Part shown: positions 36,772 to 45,616 of the stretch, piece after piece
Layout of the letters: each line of letters begins with the position of its first letter
Numbering within the stretch: position 1 is the first letter of the stretch
Source: Rhodoferax sp.
Lineage (GTDB): Bacteria; Pseudomonadota; Gammaproteobacteria; Burkholderiales; Burkholderiaceae_C
Assembly: GCA_024235935.1 (NCBI GenBank)
Contig: JACKLL010000007.1
Location: 62,001 to 126,000 of the forward strand
Reading direction: 5' to 3'
DNA length: 64,000 bases
The notes under the pieces: model-generated
Database searches by the model: none
What the model was told of the DNA's origin: nothing
The model's input: only the letters and a program-made list of their open reading frames with translations
Made by a program: the position numbers and the translations under genes

Positions 36772-38007
36772 TCAGATCACGCCGTCTCGGCGCAATGCCG
36801 CAATCTCCCCCGCTTCGACACCCAGCGCCGCCAGCGTCGCGTCCGTATGTTCCCCCAGGCGTGGCGGTGGCGTGTCCGGCCCCAGGCTGTGCTGGTTCCA
36901 CAGAAAGCCGATGGTCGGCACCTGCATGTCGTGGCCGCTTTGCGGGTCGTGCAGGGTCTGCATCACACCACGTTGCCGGACATGCGGGTCGGCCATGGCC
37001 TCCTTCACGGTGCGGACCTTGGTGGCCGGCACATGGGCGGCCGAGAGGCGCTCTTCCCACGCCTGGGCGGAATCGGCGCGCAGCGCAACGGTGAGCACCT
37101 CGCGGAATGCACTCGCGTGGGTGCTGCGGGCCTCGGCGCTGCAAAAGCGCGCATCCTGCAGCACGTCACCCAGTCCCAGTACCTTGCACATGCGGAACAG
37201 CTGGGCATCCTGGTTGGCGGTCATGGACAGCAAGCCATCCGCCGTCGCAAAAATGCCCGAGGCTGGTGCGCCACTGGCGGCGGTGTTGCCCTTGGCAGTG
37301 GGTTCGATGCCGCTGTTGGCAATGGTGGACATGGTGGACGCCATGGCGACCAGCCCTGCGTCCAGCATGCCGACATCCACCATCTGCGCGTTTCCGGTGC
37401 GGTCGCGCTCGCGCAAGGCAGCCACCACGGCGAAGGCACCATACATGCCGGCCAGATAGTCGAAGATGGGCGGGCCGATGCGGTTCGGCACCGACTCCGC
37501 GGTACCGGTCAGCATGGTCACACCGGATGCGGCCTGCACCACATGGTCGTAGGCCGGGCGGCGCGCCATCGGACCGGTCTGGCCGTAGCCGGAGATCGCG
37601 CAGTAGACGATGTCCCTGCGCTGCGCACGGGCCGCCTCGAAGCCTATGCCCAGGCGGTCAGCCACGCCGGCCGAGAAATTCTCGACCACCACGTCGACCT
37701 GGGCCATCAGGCGCAAAGCCAGCGCACGGCCGTGCCCGGACTGCAGGTTGAGCGTGATCGAGCGCTTGGCTGCATTCTGCGCGACGAACTGGGCCGAGAA
37801 CTCGGGTATGCCGGTCACCGGCGAGCCGCTGCGCGCCCAGTCACCCGCTCCGGGACGCTCCAGTTTTGTCACCTCGGCGCCAAGCAGGGCCAGCTGGTAG
37901 GTGCAGTAGGGCCCGGCCAGAACGGTGGTCAGGTCCAGAATGCGGACTCCGGTCAGCGGCCGCGGCTGCTGCAGGTCTGGCGCTGCCAAAGGTACGGCTG
38001 CGACCAT
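36772..38007 (-). CDS. Class III (CaiB/BaiF) CoA-transferase
   Basis: 411 residues of formyl-CoA-transferase type. N-terminal LTGVRILDLTTVLAGPYCTYQLALLGAEVTKLE binds CoA; SITLNLQSGHGRAL and VENFSAGVADRLGIGFE follow. The catalytic aspartate is probably in QMVDVGMLDAGL. It moves CoA onto a carboxylic acid to start its breakdown. The upstream Bug receptor gene ends 2 bp before its ATG, so the two are co-translated and probably act on the same acid. Confidence 0.92.
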   Translation of the reverse strand: MVAAVPLAAPDLQQPRPLTGVRILDLTTVLAGPYCTYQLALLGAEVTKLERPGAGDWARSGSPVTGIPEFSAQFVAQNAAKRSITLNLQSGHGRALALRLMAQVDVVVENFSAGVADRLGIGFEAARAQRRDIVYCAISGYGQTGPMARRPAYDHVVQAASGVTMLTGTAESVPNRIGPPIFDYLAGMYGAFAVVAALRERDRTGNAQMVDVGMLDAGLVAMASTMSTIANSGIEPTAKGNTAASGAPASGIFATADGLLSMTANQDAQLFRMCKVLGLGDVLQDARFCSAEARSTHASAFREVLTVALRADSAQAWEERLSAAHVPATKVRTVKEAMADPHVRQRGVMQTLHDPQSGHDMQVPTIGFLWNQHSLGPDTPPPRLGEHTDATLAALGVEAGEIAALRRDGVI

Positions 38008-38009
38008 GC

Positions 38010-39056
38010 TCAGTCCACTTTCAGGCCGAGCTGTTTCACCAGTTTGCCCAGGCGCTCGTAATCGTTGTTGATCGTCCTGGCAAACTCCTGCGGCCCGTCG
38101 CCCGAAGTCGTCAATCCGACGGTGGCGAAGCGCTGCTGCACATCAGGCATGTTCAGGATCGCGGTGACATCCTGGTTCACCTTGGCGATGATGGCCGGCG
38201 GTGTGCCCACGGGCGCGAAGATGCCCAGCCATGGCACCACCGGCACATAGCCCGGCACCAGTTCGGAGACGGTCGGCAGATCTGGCAGTTGGGGCAGGCG
38301 TTTGAGCGAGGTGGCGGCGATCGGAACCAGGTTTCCCGCCTTGATCTGCGGCATCACCACCGCGACCGATTCGCCTTGCAGTTGCAGCCGTCCGCCCATG
38401 ACGTCCGTCATCACGGCTGACGCCGCCTTGTAGGGAACATGCTGTGCAATCAAGCCGGTCAGCTCCTTGATGGCCTCCATATTCAAGTGCGGAACGGTGC
38501 CATTGCCCGCGGTGCCGTAATTCAAGGCTGTCGGGTGGGCCTTGCTGTAGTCCACCAGGCCCTTGAAGGTGTTGATCTTCAACGCGGGCGTGGCGACGAT
38601 CAGGCTGCTCGGATAGGCCACATTGATGATGGGCGCGAAGTCCTTGCGCACGTCGTACCCCAGATTGGAATAGACATGCGGGTTGATGGCCATCGCCGCC
38701 ATCGCCGAGAACAGCAGCGTGTAGCCGTCGGCCGGTGCCTTGACGGCCGTCTGGGCGCCGATGCTGCCACCCTGGCCGGGGCGGTTCTCGACCGTCACGG
38801 CCTGGCCCCATTGGGCGGACAGCTTGTCGGAGACGATGCGGGCCAGCGAGTCGGTCACATTGCCGGCGGCATAACTGACGATGAGTCGCACCGGGCGCTC
38901 CGGGTAGTTGCCGGGGCCCGAGGTCTGGGCATGCAGCGGAAGGCTGGCCATGCCGGCAAGCGCGATGGCAGCGACCACGCGCAGGCATCGACGCAGCTGC
39001 GGCGCATGGCCAGCCACGGAGATAGGGCGGTAGTGCTGGGAAAGGATGTGATGCAT
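38010..39056 (-). CDS. Bug/TctC-type receptor
   Basis: 348 residues from the ATG at 39056, with AGGAGAC at 39061-39067. It has an extended signal peptide (MHHILSQHYRPISVAGHA, cleaved near LPLHAQ) and then YPERPVRLIVSYAAGNVTD, VTVENRPGQGGSIGA and HVPYKAASAVMTD, all Bug motifs. It should bind a carboxylate in the periplasm. It forms a transcription unit with the CoA-transferase and diverges from a LysR gene. Confidence 0.93.
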   Translation of the reverse strand: MHHILSQHYRPISVAGHAPQLRRCLRVVAAIALAGMASLPLHAQTSGPGNYPERPVRLIVSYAAGNVTDSLARIVSDKLSAQWGQAVTVENRPGQGGSIGAQTAVKAPADGYTLLFSAMAAMAINPHVYSNLGYDVRKDFAPIINVAYPSSLIVATPALKINTFKGLVDYSKAHPTALNYGTAGNGTVPHLNMEAIKELTGLIAQHVPYKAASAVMTDVMGGRLQLQGESVAVVMPQIKAGNLVPIAATSLKRLPQLPDLPTVSELVPGYVPVVPWLGIFAPVGTPPAIIAKVNQDVTAILNMPDVQQRFATVGLTTSGDGPQEFARTINNDYERLGKLVKQLGLKVD

Positions 39057-39160
39057 GTCTGTCTCCTGTCGATGGGCGGGGAAGGTTGGAGCGGATCGGT
39101 CGGCCGGCAGGTGGTCCCGCCGTGCACCGCCACCATTCTGTAATGGGCAACCCTGTGCGT

Positions 39161-39180
39161 AAACTATTGAATTCGAATCC
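39161..39180. promoter_or_regulatory. AT-rich palindromic spot between LysR and Bug genes
   Basis: Overlapping palindromes GAATTC and ATTCGAAT lie in ATTGAATTCGAATCC, in the only AT-rich part of the 141-bp divergent region. LysR regulators usually bind AT-rich dyads here. The match to the T-N11-A pattern is weak, so this is only a candidate. Confidence 0.3.
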
Positions 39181-39197
39181 AGCCATTCCAGATCGAT

Positions 39198-40163
39198 ATG
39201 CCTATTGCCACGTCCAACGCAGCGCAGACGCCCCCTGTCGCAACCCAGCGCATGGACCTGCTCCGGGTGCGGCACCTGAAACTTCTGCAACTGGTGGCCA
39301 CCACCGGCTCGCTGACGGCAGCGGCGCAGGTGCTGCGCATCAGCCAGCCGGCCAGCACGAAGTTGCTGCAAGAGCTCGAACGTGCGGTGGGCTGCGCACT
39401 GGTGGATCGGTCGGTGCGTGGTGGAACTTTGTCGGCGGCCGGTGAACGCACGCTGGAGCGCTTGCGTATTGCCATCGGCGCGCTGGATGCGGTAGGCCAG
39501 GCAGCCGACGCCGCACCACACCTCCCGCTGGTGCGCATCGGCACACGGCCGCTGGTCGGGGTGGAACTGATTCCGCGCATGGTTGCGCGACTGTCGGAAC
39601 AAGGGCAGTTACCCCGCCTGACGATCCAGGAAGGCAGCGTGGCGGCGGTGCTCGGCAAGTTGCGCGAGGGTGTGATCGATTGCGTGATAGGGCGTATCGA
39701 GAGCGACAAACCAGCCACGAGCCCGGACGAATTCCGCATCACGCGCCTGACGGAAGATGGCTACGCGGTCGCATGCGCGCCGACCCACCCGCTTGCACGT
39801 AAACGCAAGCTCGGCCTGGCGGTGCTGCGCGAGCAAGGCTGGGTACTGGCCTCGCGCGGCACCCACACGCGGCAGGTCTTCGAGATGCGTTTTGCCAGCC
39901 AGGGCCTGGAGCCGCCGCGGCCGGTGATCGAGTGCGCATCCTTCCACACCAACCTGGCCACAGTGTCGGGCTGCGCGCTGCTGACGGTTGCGCCGCACAG
40001 CGCTGTGCAGTCATACGCAGGCCTTGGACGCGTGCGTCGGCTCGACCTTGCGCAACCATTTCAGTCAGACTACGTCGTGTTCATGACCCTGCGTGACCTG
40101 CCGGAACTGCCGGCGGTGAGGCTGGTGCGGGAAACGCTGCAGGCGGTTGCCGCTGCCTCGTAG
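39198..40163 (+). CDS. LysR-family transcriptional regulator
   Basis: 321 residues. The HTH is in LLRVRHLKLLQLVATTGSLTAAAQVLRISQPASTKLLQELE, followed by the co-inducer domain (VRIGTRPLVGVELIPRMVARL onward). It is divergent from the Bug/CoA-transferase unit, which it most likely controls. The following 160 bp before the next gene's stop hold no recognisable gene. Confidence 0.9.
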   Translation: MPIATSNAAQTPPVATQRMDLLRVRHLKLLQLVATTGSLTAAAQVLRISQPASTKLLQELERAVGCALVDRSVRGGTLSAAGERTLERLRIAIGALDAVGQAADAAPHLPLVRIGTRPLVGVELIPRMVARLSEQGQLPRLTIQEGSVAAVLGKLREGVIDCVIGRIESDKPATSPDEFRITRLTEDGYAVACAPTHPLARKRKLGLAVLREQGWVLASRGTHTRQVFEMRFASQGLEPPRPVIECASFHTNLATVSGCALLTVAPHSAVQSYAGLGRVRRLDLAQPFQSDYVVFMTLRDLPELPAVRLVRETLQAVAAAS

Positions 40164-40325
40164 TGGCGCGGGCACGACCTCCGAGCTCGACGTCCAAATC
40201 CTCCCCAATGGCGAGCACCGTCGACAGCGGCTGCATCAACCTGGGCTACCGCACCGTCAGGCAGGCCATGGTCTACCCTACGATGCGGCCTCCTGACGGC
40301 GACGGGTCTGGCAACGCTCTGCTGG

Positions 40326-41294
40326 CTACTGCGGCTCGATCTTGGCCTGCACTGCAATCTGCTTGAACAACGCCATTTGACCGCGTACGAACTGGGCGAA
40401 CGCCTCCGGACTCATCGGGTTGGCGGACACGCCGGACTTGGCGAAGATTGACTTGACCTCGGGGCTCTGTACCGCCGTGGTGATGTCGGCATTGATCTTG
40501 CGGACAATGGCATCCGGCGTACCGGCTGGAGCCCAGACGCCATACCAAAGATTCATCTCGAATTTGGGGAAGCCCTGTTCCGCGATGGTGGGAATTTCGG
40601 GCGCTGCATCCGAACGCGTCGCACTGGAAACGCCCAGCGCCGTCAGCCGGCCGCCTTTCTTGATCTGTCCCATGGCGGCGTCCATCGCTGCAATAAAGAA
40701 GTCGACCTGGCCGCCAATGACGTCCTGGAACGCCGGTGGACCGCCCTTGTACGGGATGTGCCGCATCTTGGTGCCGGCCATCTGGCTAAACAGTTCGGCC
40801 ACCAGATGGGTTGAGGTGCCCACGCCAGCTGACGCGAAAGTGATCGAGTCCGGCTTGGCCTTGGCGGCGTCCACCAGTTGCTTGACCGATTTGTAGGGTC
40901 CGTCCGAGCCGGTCACCATGGCGTAAGGCACGTAGCCCAGGGTGTTGACGTCGACCAGGTCTTTGATCGGGTCATATGGCAGCGACTTGTAGATGGCCGG
41001 GTTGGCTGCGTGAGATGCGGACTGCACGAGCAAGGTGTAGCCGTCTGCCTTGGCGCGGACCACGGCTTCCGTGCCGATCAGGCCGCCCGCACCAGGGCGG
41101 TTGCTGACGATGACGGGTTGCTTCCAGGTCTCTGACAGCTGCTTGGCCACAACACGCGCGGCGATGTCGACGCCCGACCCGGCGGTCAGCGGCACGATGA
41201 GTTCGACGGGTCGGTCGGGGTAGCCCTGCGCACCGGCCATTGACATCGATACCGTGAGCGACAGAGCCAGCAGAATGCGGGAGCGGGGTTTCAT
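40326..41294 (-). CDS. Bug/TctC-type receptor
   Basis: 322 residues from the ATG at 41294, with AGGAGAC at 41302-41308. The signal peptide (MKPRSRILLALSLTVSMSMAGAQ) is followed by YPDRPVELIVPLTAGSGVD, VIVSNRPGAGGLIGTEA and MRHIPYKGGPPAFQDVIGG. It is the last gene of a five-gene unit with the hydrolase, DHDPS-family lyase, amidohydrolase and sulfatase genes, so its ligand is probably the sulfated or cyclic substrate they degrade. Confidence 0.93.
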   Translation of the reverse strand: MKPRSRILLALSLTVSMSMAGAQGYPDRPVELIVPLTAGSGVDIAARVVAKQLSETWKQPVIVSNRPGAGGLIGTEAVVRAKADGYTLLVQSASHAANPAIYKSLPYDPIKDLVDVNTLGYVPYAMVTGSDGPYKSVKQLVDAAKAKPDSITFASAGVGTSTHLVAELFSQMAGTKMRHIPYKGGPPAFQDVIGGQVDFFIAAMDAAMGQIKKGGRLTALGVSSATRSDAAPEIPTIAEQGFPKFEMNLWYGVWAPAGTPDAIVRKINADITTAVQSPEVKSIFAKSGVSANPMSPEAFAQFVRGQMALFKQIAVQAKIEPQ

Positions 41295-41379
41295 GGGCGA
41301 TGTCTCCTGTGGGTTGTTGATGAAACGAAAAAATTTGGCAGTCGTACGAGCCGGGCTTCGCTCCACAAGTGCACGATGT

Positions 41380-42708
41380 TCAGCGTTGCGGCATATCCCT
41401 GAGGGAATATCCGGTGCTGACGTTGGCACCACTGGGGATCGGTGGCATGCCGTCGTTCCATGCCATCCAGGCCTCGCGCATCTGCGCAAGACGTTCAGGT
41501 TCGCAGCTGGCGCGGTTGGCGCGTTCGCGCTCGTCGCACATGATGTCGAACAGGTATTCGTTGCTGTCGACCTGCAGGTATTTCCAGTCGCCGTCGCGCA
41601 GCGCACGCTGGTTGCGGTGGTTCATGCGCCAGTACATGGGGCGCGGGAACCGGTGCGTCGCGTCGCGCAGCAGCGGCATCAGAGAGACACCATCAAGCGG
41701 GTAGTCCGCATGCGCAGCCACTTGCGCAGCATCGAGCATGGTCGCCGACCAGTCCATCGTCATGCAGGGCTGCTCGCTGACGCCGCCGGCTGCAATGACG
41801 GCCGGCCAATGGGCGATCCACGGAACGCGGATGCCGCCCTCGGTCAGGTCCATCTTGCCGCCCACCAGCGGCCACGAGTCGGAAAAGCGCTCGCCGCCGT
41901 TATCGCTGGTGAAGACGATCAGCGTATTGTCCAGCTGGCCGGTCACCTTGAGGGCATCAACGATGTGGCCGATGCCTTCGTCCATGTGGTGGATCATGCG
42001 CTGGTAGGTGCGAATATTGCCACCGCGCAGGTGAAACAGACTGTCCTTGACCTGCTGCGCCACGGCCTCGTCGTCGCGCGATTCCCAGGGCCAGTGCGGT
42101 GCGGTGTAGTGCAGGCTGAGGAAGAAGGGTGGTGTCTCACCGCCCTCGCCCTCGCCTGCCGCGTCACGCACATAGTCCACCGCCCGGCGCGAGATCAGAT
42201 CGGTCAGGTAGCCGCTTTCGGGGCGCAGTTCGTGGCCACTCCACAGGTCGTGGATACCGCGTCCGTCGCAATGCGTGAAGTAGTCGACGCCACCGGCCAT
42301 AGGCCCAAAATACGCGTCATACCCCGACAGCAATGGTCCGAACGTCGGCGGGTACCCCAGATGCCATTTGCCGAATAGCGCCGTGCGATAGCCGGACGCC
42401 TTGAGCAGCGACGGCAGCGTAGGGTGCTCCGGCGGCAGGCCCAGCGTCGGGTTGCCGCGGTCCTTGACGTTGATGGGCTCCTCCGCCGCACCCCGCAGAC
42501 GGTACTGGTAACGCCCGGTCATCAGCGCAAACCGCGTGGGAGAACACACGGGCGAGTTGGCATAGCCCTGGGTCAGTCGCAGGCCACCGGCGGCCAGCGC
42601 GTCGAGCACCGGCGATACGGGCGCGCGCCCGCCATAACAGCCGAGATCGGCATAGCCGAGATCGTCGGCCACGATGAAGATGATGTTGGGCGCAAGGTCA
42701 GCAGTCAT
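41380..42708 (-). CDS. Arylsulfatase-family sulfatase
   Basis: 442 residues from the ATG at 42708. The sulfatase core is complete: NIIFIVADDLGYADLGCYGG with the metal-binding Asp pair, CSPTR (formylglycine site, with RFALMTGRY after it) and VFTSDNGGERF. No signal peptide is visible, so the enzyme appears cytoplasmic and would need its sulfate ester to be imported. It requires a formylglycine-generating enzyme or equivalent, which is not in the window. The amidohydrolase gene ends 20 bp upstream. Confidence 0.92.
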   Translation of the reverse strand: MTADLAPNIIFIVADDLGYADLGCYGGRAPVSPVLDALAAGGLRLTQGYANSPVCSPTRFALMTGRYQYRLRGAAEEPINVKDRGNPTLGLPPEHPTLPSLLKASGYRTALFGKWHLGYPPTFGPLLSGYDAYFGPMAGGVDYFTHCDGRGIHDLWSGHELRPESGYLTDLISRRAVDYVRDAAGEGEGGETPPFFLSLHYTAPHWPWESRDDEAVAQQVKDSLFHLRGGNIRTYQRMIHHMDEGIGHIVDALKVTGQLDNTLIVFTSDNGGERFSDSWPLVGGKMDLTEGGIRVPWIAHWPAVIAAGGVSEQPCMTMDWSATMLDAAQVAAHADYPLDGVSLMPLLRDATHRFPRPMYWRMNHRNQRALRDGDWKYLQVDSNEYLFDIMCDERERANRASCEPERLAQMREAWMAWNDGMPPIPSGANVSTGYSLRDMPQR

Positions 42709-42728
42709 GGGATCGTGGATCGTCTGTC

Positions 42729-43667
42729 TCAATCGCGGAAGTCGTACAGGGCCGCCGGGTTGTCGACCAGCACCTGCTGCCGCTGGGCCGCGTCGGGTAA
42801 CCATCGGCTGAGCAGGTCGACCAGGTCGGCATCGTTGGGCATGGCGCCGCGCAGCATCACATGCGGCCAGTCGGTTCCCCACACCAGGCGCTCGGGCGCG
42901 GCAGCCAGCAAGGACTTTGCCAAGGTGTCGCACGCGGCATACGGGAAGGGCTCGCGCGTGAGCCGGTAAGGGCCGGTGAGCTTGACCCAGGCGCGGCCGG
43001 TGCACAGCAGTTGCAGCAGCGACTGGAGACCCGCGTCGTCGACGCTGCGGCCAACCGTCAGATAGCCGAGATGGCCAAACACCACCGGCACGGCGAGATC
43101 CTGCAAGGCCATCAGTTGCTGCGCATGCGCGTCGACATGCGCCAGCAGTTCAAGATGCCAGCCCATCGGCGCGATGCGTTGCGCCAGCGTCCGCAGCATG
43201 GCCATGGGCAGCGGGCCGCCAGCATCGTGCCGGTCCACCAGATTGACGCGCAGGCCGCGCACGCCGAGCGCATGCCAGCGCGCCAGCTCTTGCGCCGACA
43301 CGTCGTCGCCGGCTACCGCCACGCCGCGCAAACGGGCCGGGTCCGCGGCCAGGGTGTCAAGCATCAGCCGGTTGTCCACGCCATAGATGCTGGGCTGCAC
43401 CAGCACAGCACGCTGCACACCGATGCGCGACAACATGCGCCGATAAGCCTCAGCCACACAGTCCACTGGCGTGTAGACACGGTCTGCAGACAAAGGGTAG
43501 GCCGCCAGAGGGCCGATCACGTGTGCATGGCAGTCACATGCATTCGACGGCAGTCGCATCGAAGGCTGGCGGGTCAGGAAGTCCGGAGCGGCGCACAGCG
43601 GGGCCGCGGCGGTCGCCTGCCCATCGGTCCCGCAGGCGGCAGTGGTACCGGCTTCCTCGCGTCTCAT
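42729..43667 (-). CDS. Amidohydrolase-2 family hydrolase
   Basis: 312 residues. The metal motif is CDCHAHVIGP near the N-terminus, with LVWGTDWPHVM near the C-terminus. This matches the LigI/dicarboxylic lactonase-like branch of the amidohydrolases, which opens pyrone or lactone rings of aromatic breakdown products. The ATG at 43667 shares bases with the upstream lyase stop codon (43664-43667), which fixes this start. Next to a PcaD-like hydrolase, it suggests an aromatic or cyclic-acid pathway. Confidence 0.88.
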   Translation of the reverse strand: MRREEAGTTAACGTDGQATAAAPLCAAPDFLTRQPSMRLPSNACDCHAHVIGPLAAYPLSADRVYTPVDCVAEAYRRMLSRIGVQRAVLVQPSIYGVDNRLMLDTLAADPARLRGVAVAGDDVSAQELARWHALGVRGLRVNLVDRHDAGGPLPMAMLRTLAQRIAPMGWHLELLAHVDAHAQQLMALQDLAVPVVFGHLGYLTVGRSVDDAGLQSLLQLLCTGRAWVKLTGPYRLTREPFPYAACDTLAKSLLAAAPERLVWGTDWPHVMLRGAMPNDADLVDLLSRWLPDAAQRQQVLVDNPAALYDFRD

Positions 43668-44590
43668 ATCGCGTTCAAAGTCAACGCAAAACCGACCTTC
43701 TGCGCAACCTGGGCAAATGCCGATTGCTGCTCTTGTGGCAGTGCAAGCAATGGAGGTCGCAGACGCCGCCAGCCTTCGTGACCGGTGGCAAGGGCCAACG
43801 CATGTTTCATGGCCGGGATCATCGGAAACGCCGCAAACATCGTACGAATCCTGTCAAGCGCCGCCTGCTTCTGGTCTGCGTCTGCCCCCCTCCAGCAACC
43901 ATGCAGGTCAACAATGGCCGCCGGATTCACATTGGCTGTTGCACTGATGCAGCCCGCACCCCCCGCACGCATCGTGCGCAGCAGGAAGGTCTCGCTGCCG
44001 GCAAACACCTGCAGGCCGCGCGACGCATAACGTTCGATCAGCGATGCCGTGTTGTCCCATTGCCCGCCACTGTCCTTGATGCCGGCGACGATGCTGCCGT
44101 AACGATCTAGCAATCGGCCGACAAGGTCCAGCGACAAGGGCACCTGCGCCACCGGGGGAATATGGTAAAGGTACAGACGCAGGCGCTCGTCGGCGACGCG
44201 TTCTATGACCTCGGAGTAGAAGGCGAACAAGCCGTCGTCGCTGACGCCTTTGTAATAGAACGGTGGTAGCACCAGCACGCCGCCACAGCCCATCCGCACA
44301 GCCGTGCGCGTCAGATCGACGACATCCGGAATGGCGCAGCCACCGGTGCCCGGCATCATGCGGTCAGCTGGCAGACCGGCCTCGGTCAAGGCCTGCAGCA
44401 CAGCCGTGCGTTCACCGATGGTCATCGAGTTGCCTTCCGAGTTGGTGCCGAAGACGGCCAGGCCGACGTCGGCGTCGAGCAGACAGCGACAGTGCGCGAC
44501 CATGCGCGGCATGTCGACCGACAGGTCGGCAGCGAACGGCGTGACGACGGGCGAGAGAACGCCTGACATAGGTTTTGGCGCAGCGCTCAT
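43664..44590 (-). CDS. Dihydrodipicolinate synthase-family aldolase/lyase
   Basis: 308 residues. This TIM-barrel DHDPS/NAL-family protein has GTNSEGNSMTIGER, LYLYHIPPVAQ with the active tyrosine and VAGIKDSGGQWDN with the Schiff-base lysine. Within catabolic operons such proteins usually act as pyruvate-forming aldolases or dehydratases for hydroxy- or keto-acids, not in lysine synthesis. The amidohydrolase gene overlaps its stop. The reaction is unassigned. Confidence 0.88.
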   Translation of the reverse strand: MSAAPKPMSGVLSPVVTPFAADLSVDMPRMVAHCRCLLDADVGLAVFGTNSEGNSMTIGERTAVLQALTEAGLPADRMMPGTGGCAIPDVVDLTRTAVRMGCGGVLVLPPFYYKGVSDDGLFAFYSEVIERVADERLRLYLYHIPPVAQVPLSLDLVGRLLDRYGSIVAGIKDSGGQWDNTASLIERYASRGLQVFAGSETFLLRTMRAGGAGCISATANVNPAAIVDLHGCWRGADADQKQAALDRIRTMFAAFPMIPAMKHALALATGHEGWRRLRPPLLALPQEQQSAFAQVAQKVGFALTLNAI

Positions 44591-44657
44591 CAGGCCACCT
44601 TCGCCCTGCGGGTGGCGGTACGCGCTTGCCTGGGGGCGGCCCAGTGTAGCGCGGCGT

Positions 44658-45476
44658 TCATGCCGTCACCCCGCGTGTTGCTGCCACCTGGGCGTTGATG
44701 AAAGCCACCAGCAGTTGCGTGAACCGCTCCGGCTTTTCGATGTTGGACAGGTGGGCCGCATCGTCGATGACATGCAAGGGGGTGGTCCCACCCGCGATCT
44801 CGCGCTGCAGCACCTGCGCCTGCGCCAAAGTGCAGGCCGGATCATCCCTGCCGACGATCACCTGCGTGGGAGCTTTGATCTGCTTGAGGATGTGCGTCTG
44901 CGACATGTCGCGCACAGCCGAGGCGCAGCCGATGTAGCCCTCAAGAGGCGTGGTCAGAATCATGCGCCGCACCTGCGCGATGGTGTCTGCCGAGCGCGCC
45001 ACGAAGGCGCCGACAAACCAGCGCTTGATGGTGCCGTCGACGAGGCCGGCAATTCCTTGGTCGCGCGCCGTGGCCAAGCGGTCGTTCCACATGGCCTGCG
45101 TCGGCATTTCGCTGGCGGTATCGCACAGCGACAGCGAAAGCACTTTTCCCGGGTGACGCACCGCCAATTGCTGGCCGATCATGCCACCCATCGACAGACC
45201 GACGAAGTGCACGGCGCCGACACCGACTGCCGCAATCAGTTCGGCGGCGTCATCGGCCAATTGCTCGATGCGGTAAGGCGAAGGCGTCACCTCGGACTCG
45301 CCATGGCCCCGCGTATCGTAGCGCAACACCCGGAATGCAGCCAGCAGCGCGGGCATCTGCGGGTCCCACATGCTGAGGTTGGACATCAGGCTGTTCGACA
45401 ACATGACCACTGGCGCATCGAGGAGGCCGTCGAGCTGGTAGTGGATGCGTACGCTGGACAATTCGGCTGTGGGCAC
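44658..45476 (-). CDS. PcaD-like alpha/beta hydrolase (3-oxoadipate enol-lactonase type)
   Basis: 272 residues. VVMLSNSLMSNLSMWDPQM, RYDTRGHGES, GLSMGGMIGQ (nucleophile elbow) and the C-terminal VIDDAAHLSNIEKPERF match 3-oxoadipate enol-lactonase PcaD and its relatives, which hydrolyse a lactone. A true beta-ketoadipate role is not shown, because no PcaC or PcaIJ gene is nearby. It is the first gene of the unit running left to the Bug receptor and diverges from a LysR gene. Confidence 0.85.
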   Translation of the reverse strand: MPTAELSSVRIHYQLDGLLDAPVVMLSNSLMSNLSMWDPQMPALLAAFRVLRYDTRGHGESEVTPSPYRIEQLADDAAELIAAVGVGAVHFVGLSMGGMIGQQLAVRHPGKVLSLSLCDTASEMPTQAMWNDRLATARDQGIAGLVDGTIKRWFVGAFVARSADTIAQVRRMILTTPLEGYIGCASAVRDMSQTHILKQIKAPTQVIVGRDDPACTLAQAQVLQREIAGGTTPLHVIDDAAHLSNIEKPERFTQLLVAFINAQVAATRGVTA

Positions 45477-45561
45477 TGTCGTGGTCTTTCAATGTGGTGG
45501 GTTGATGGAGCGACTGTAGGAGTCGCAACGTGAAAGTGATAGTCCCAAAATGGCTTTCAGG

Positions 45562-45580
45562 TGATACTCAAACCGTATCA
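45562..45580. promoter_or_regulatory. LysR-type operator TGATAC-N7-GTATCA
   Basis: A perfect 6-bp inverted repeat with a 7-bp spacer lies in the 140-bp region between the PcaD-like gene (45476) and the LysR gene (45617). It fits the T-N11-A pattern of LysR-type boxes very well. It most likely lets the regulator control both directions. Confidence 0.65.
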
Positions 45581-45616
45581 TCGGCATTTCCTGCGGTTTG
45601 CTCCGTCGCCCACGCC

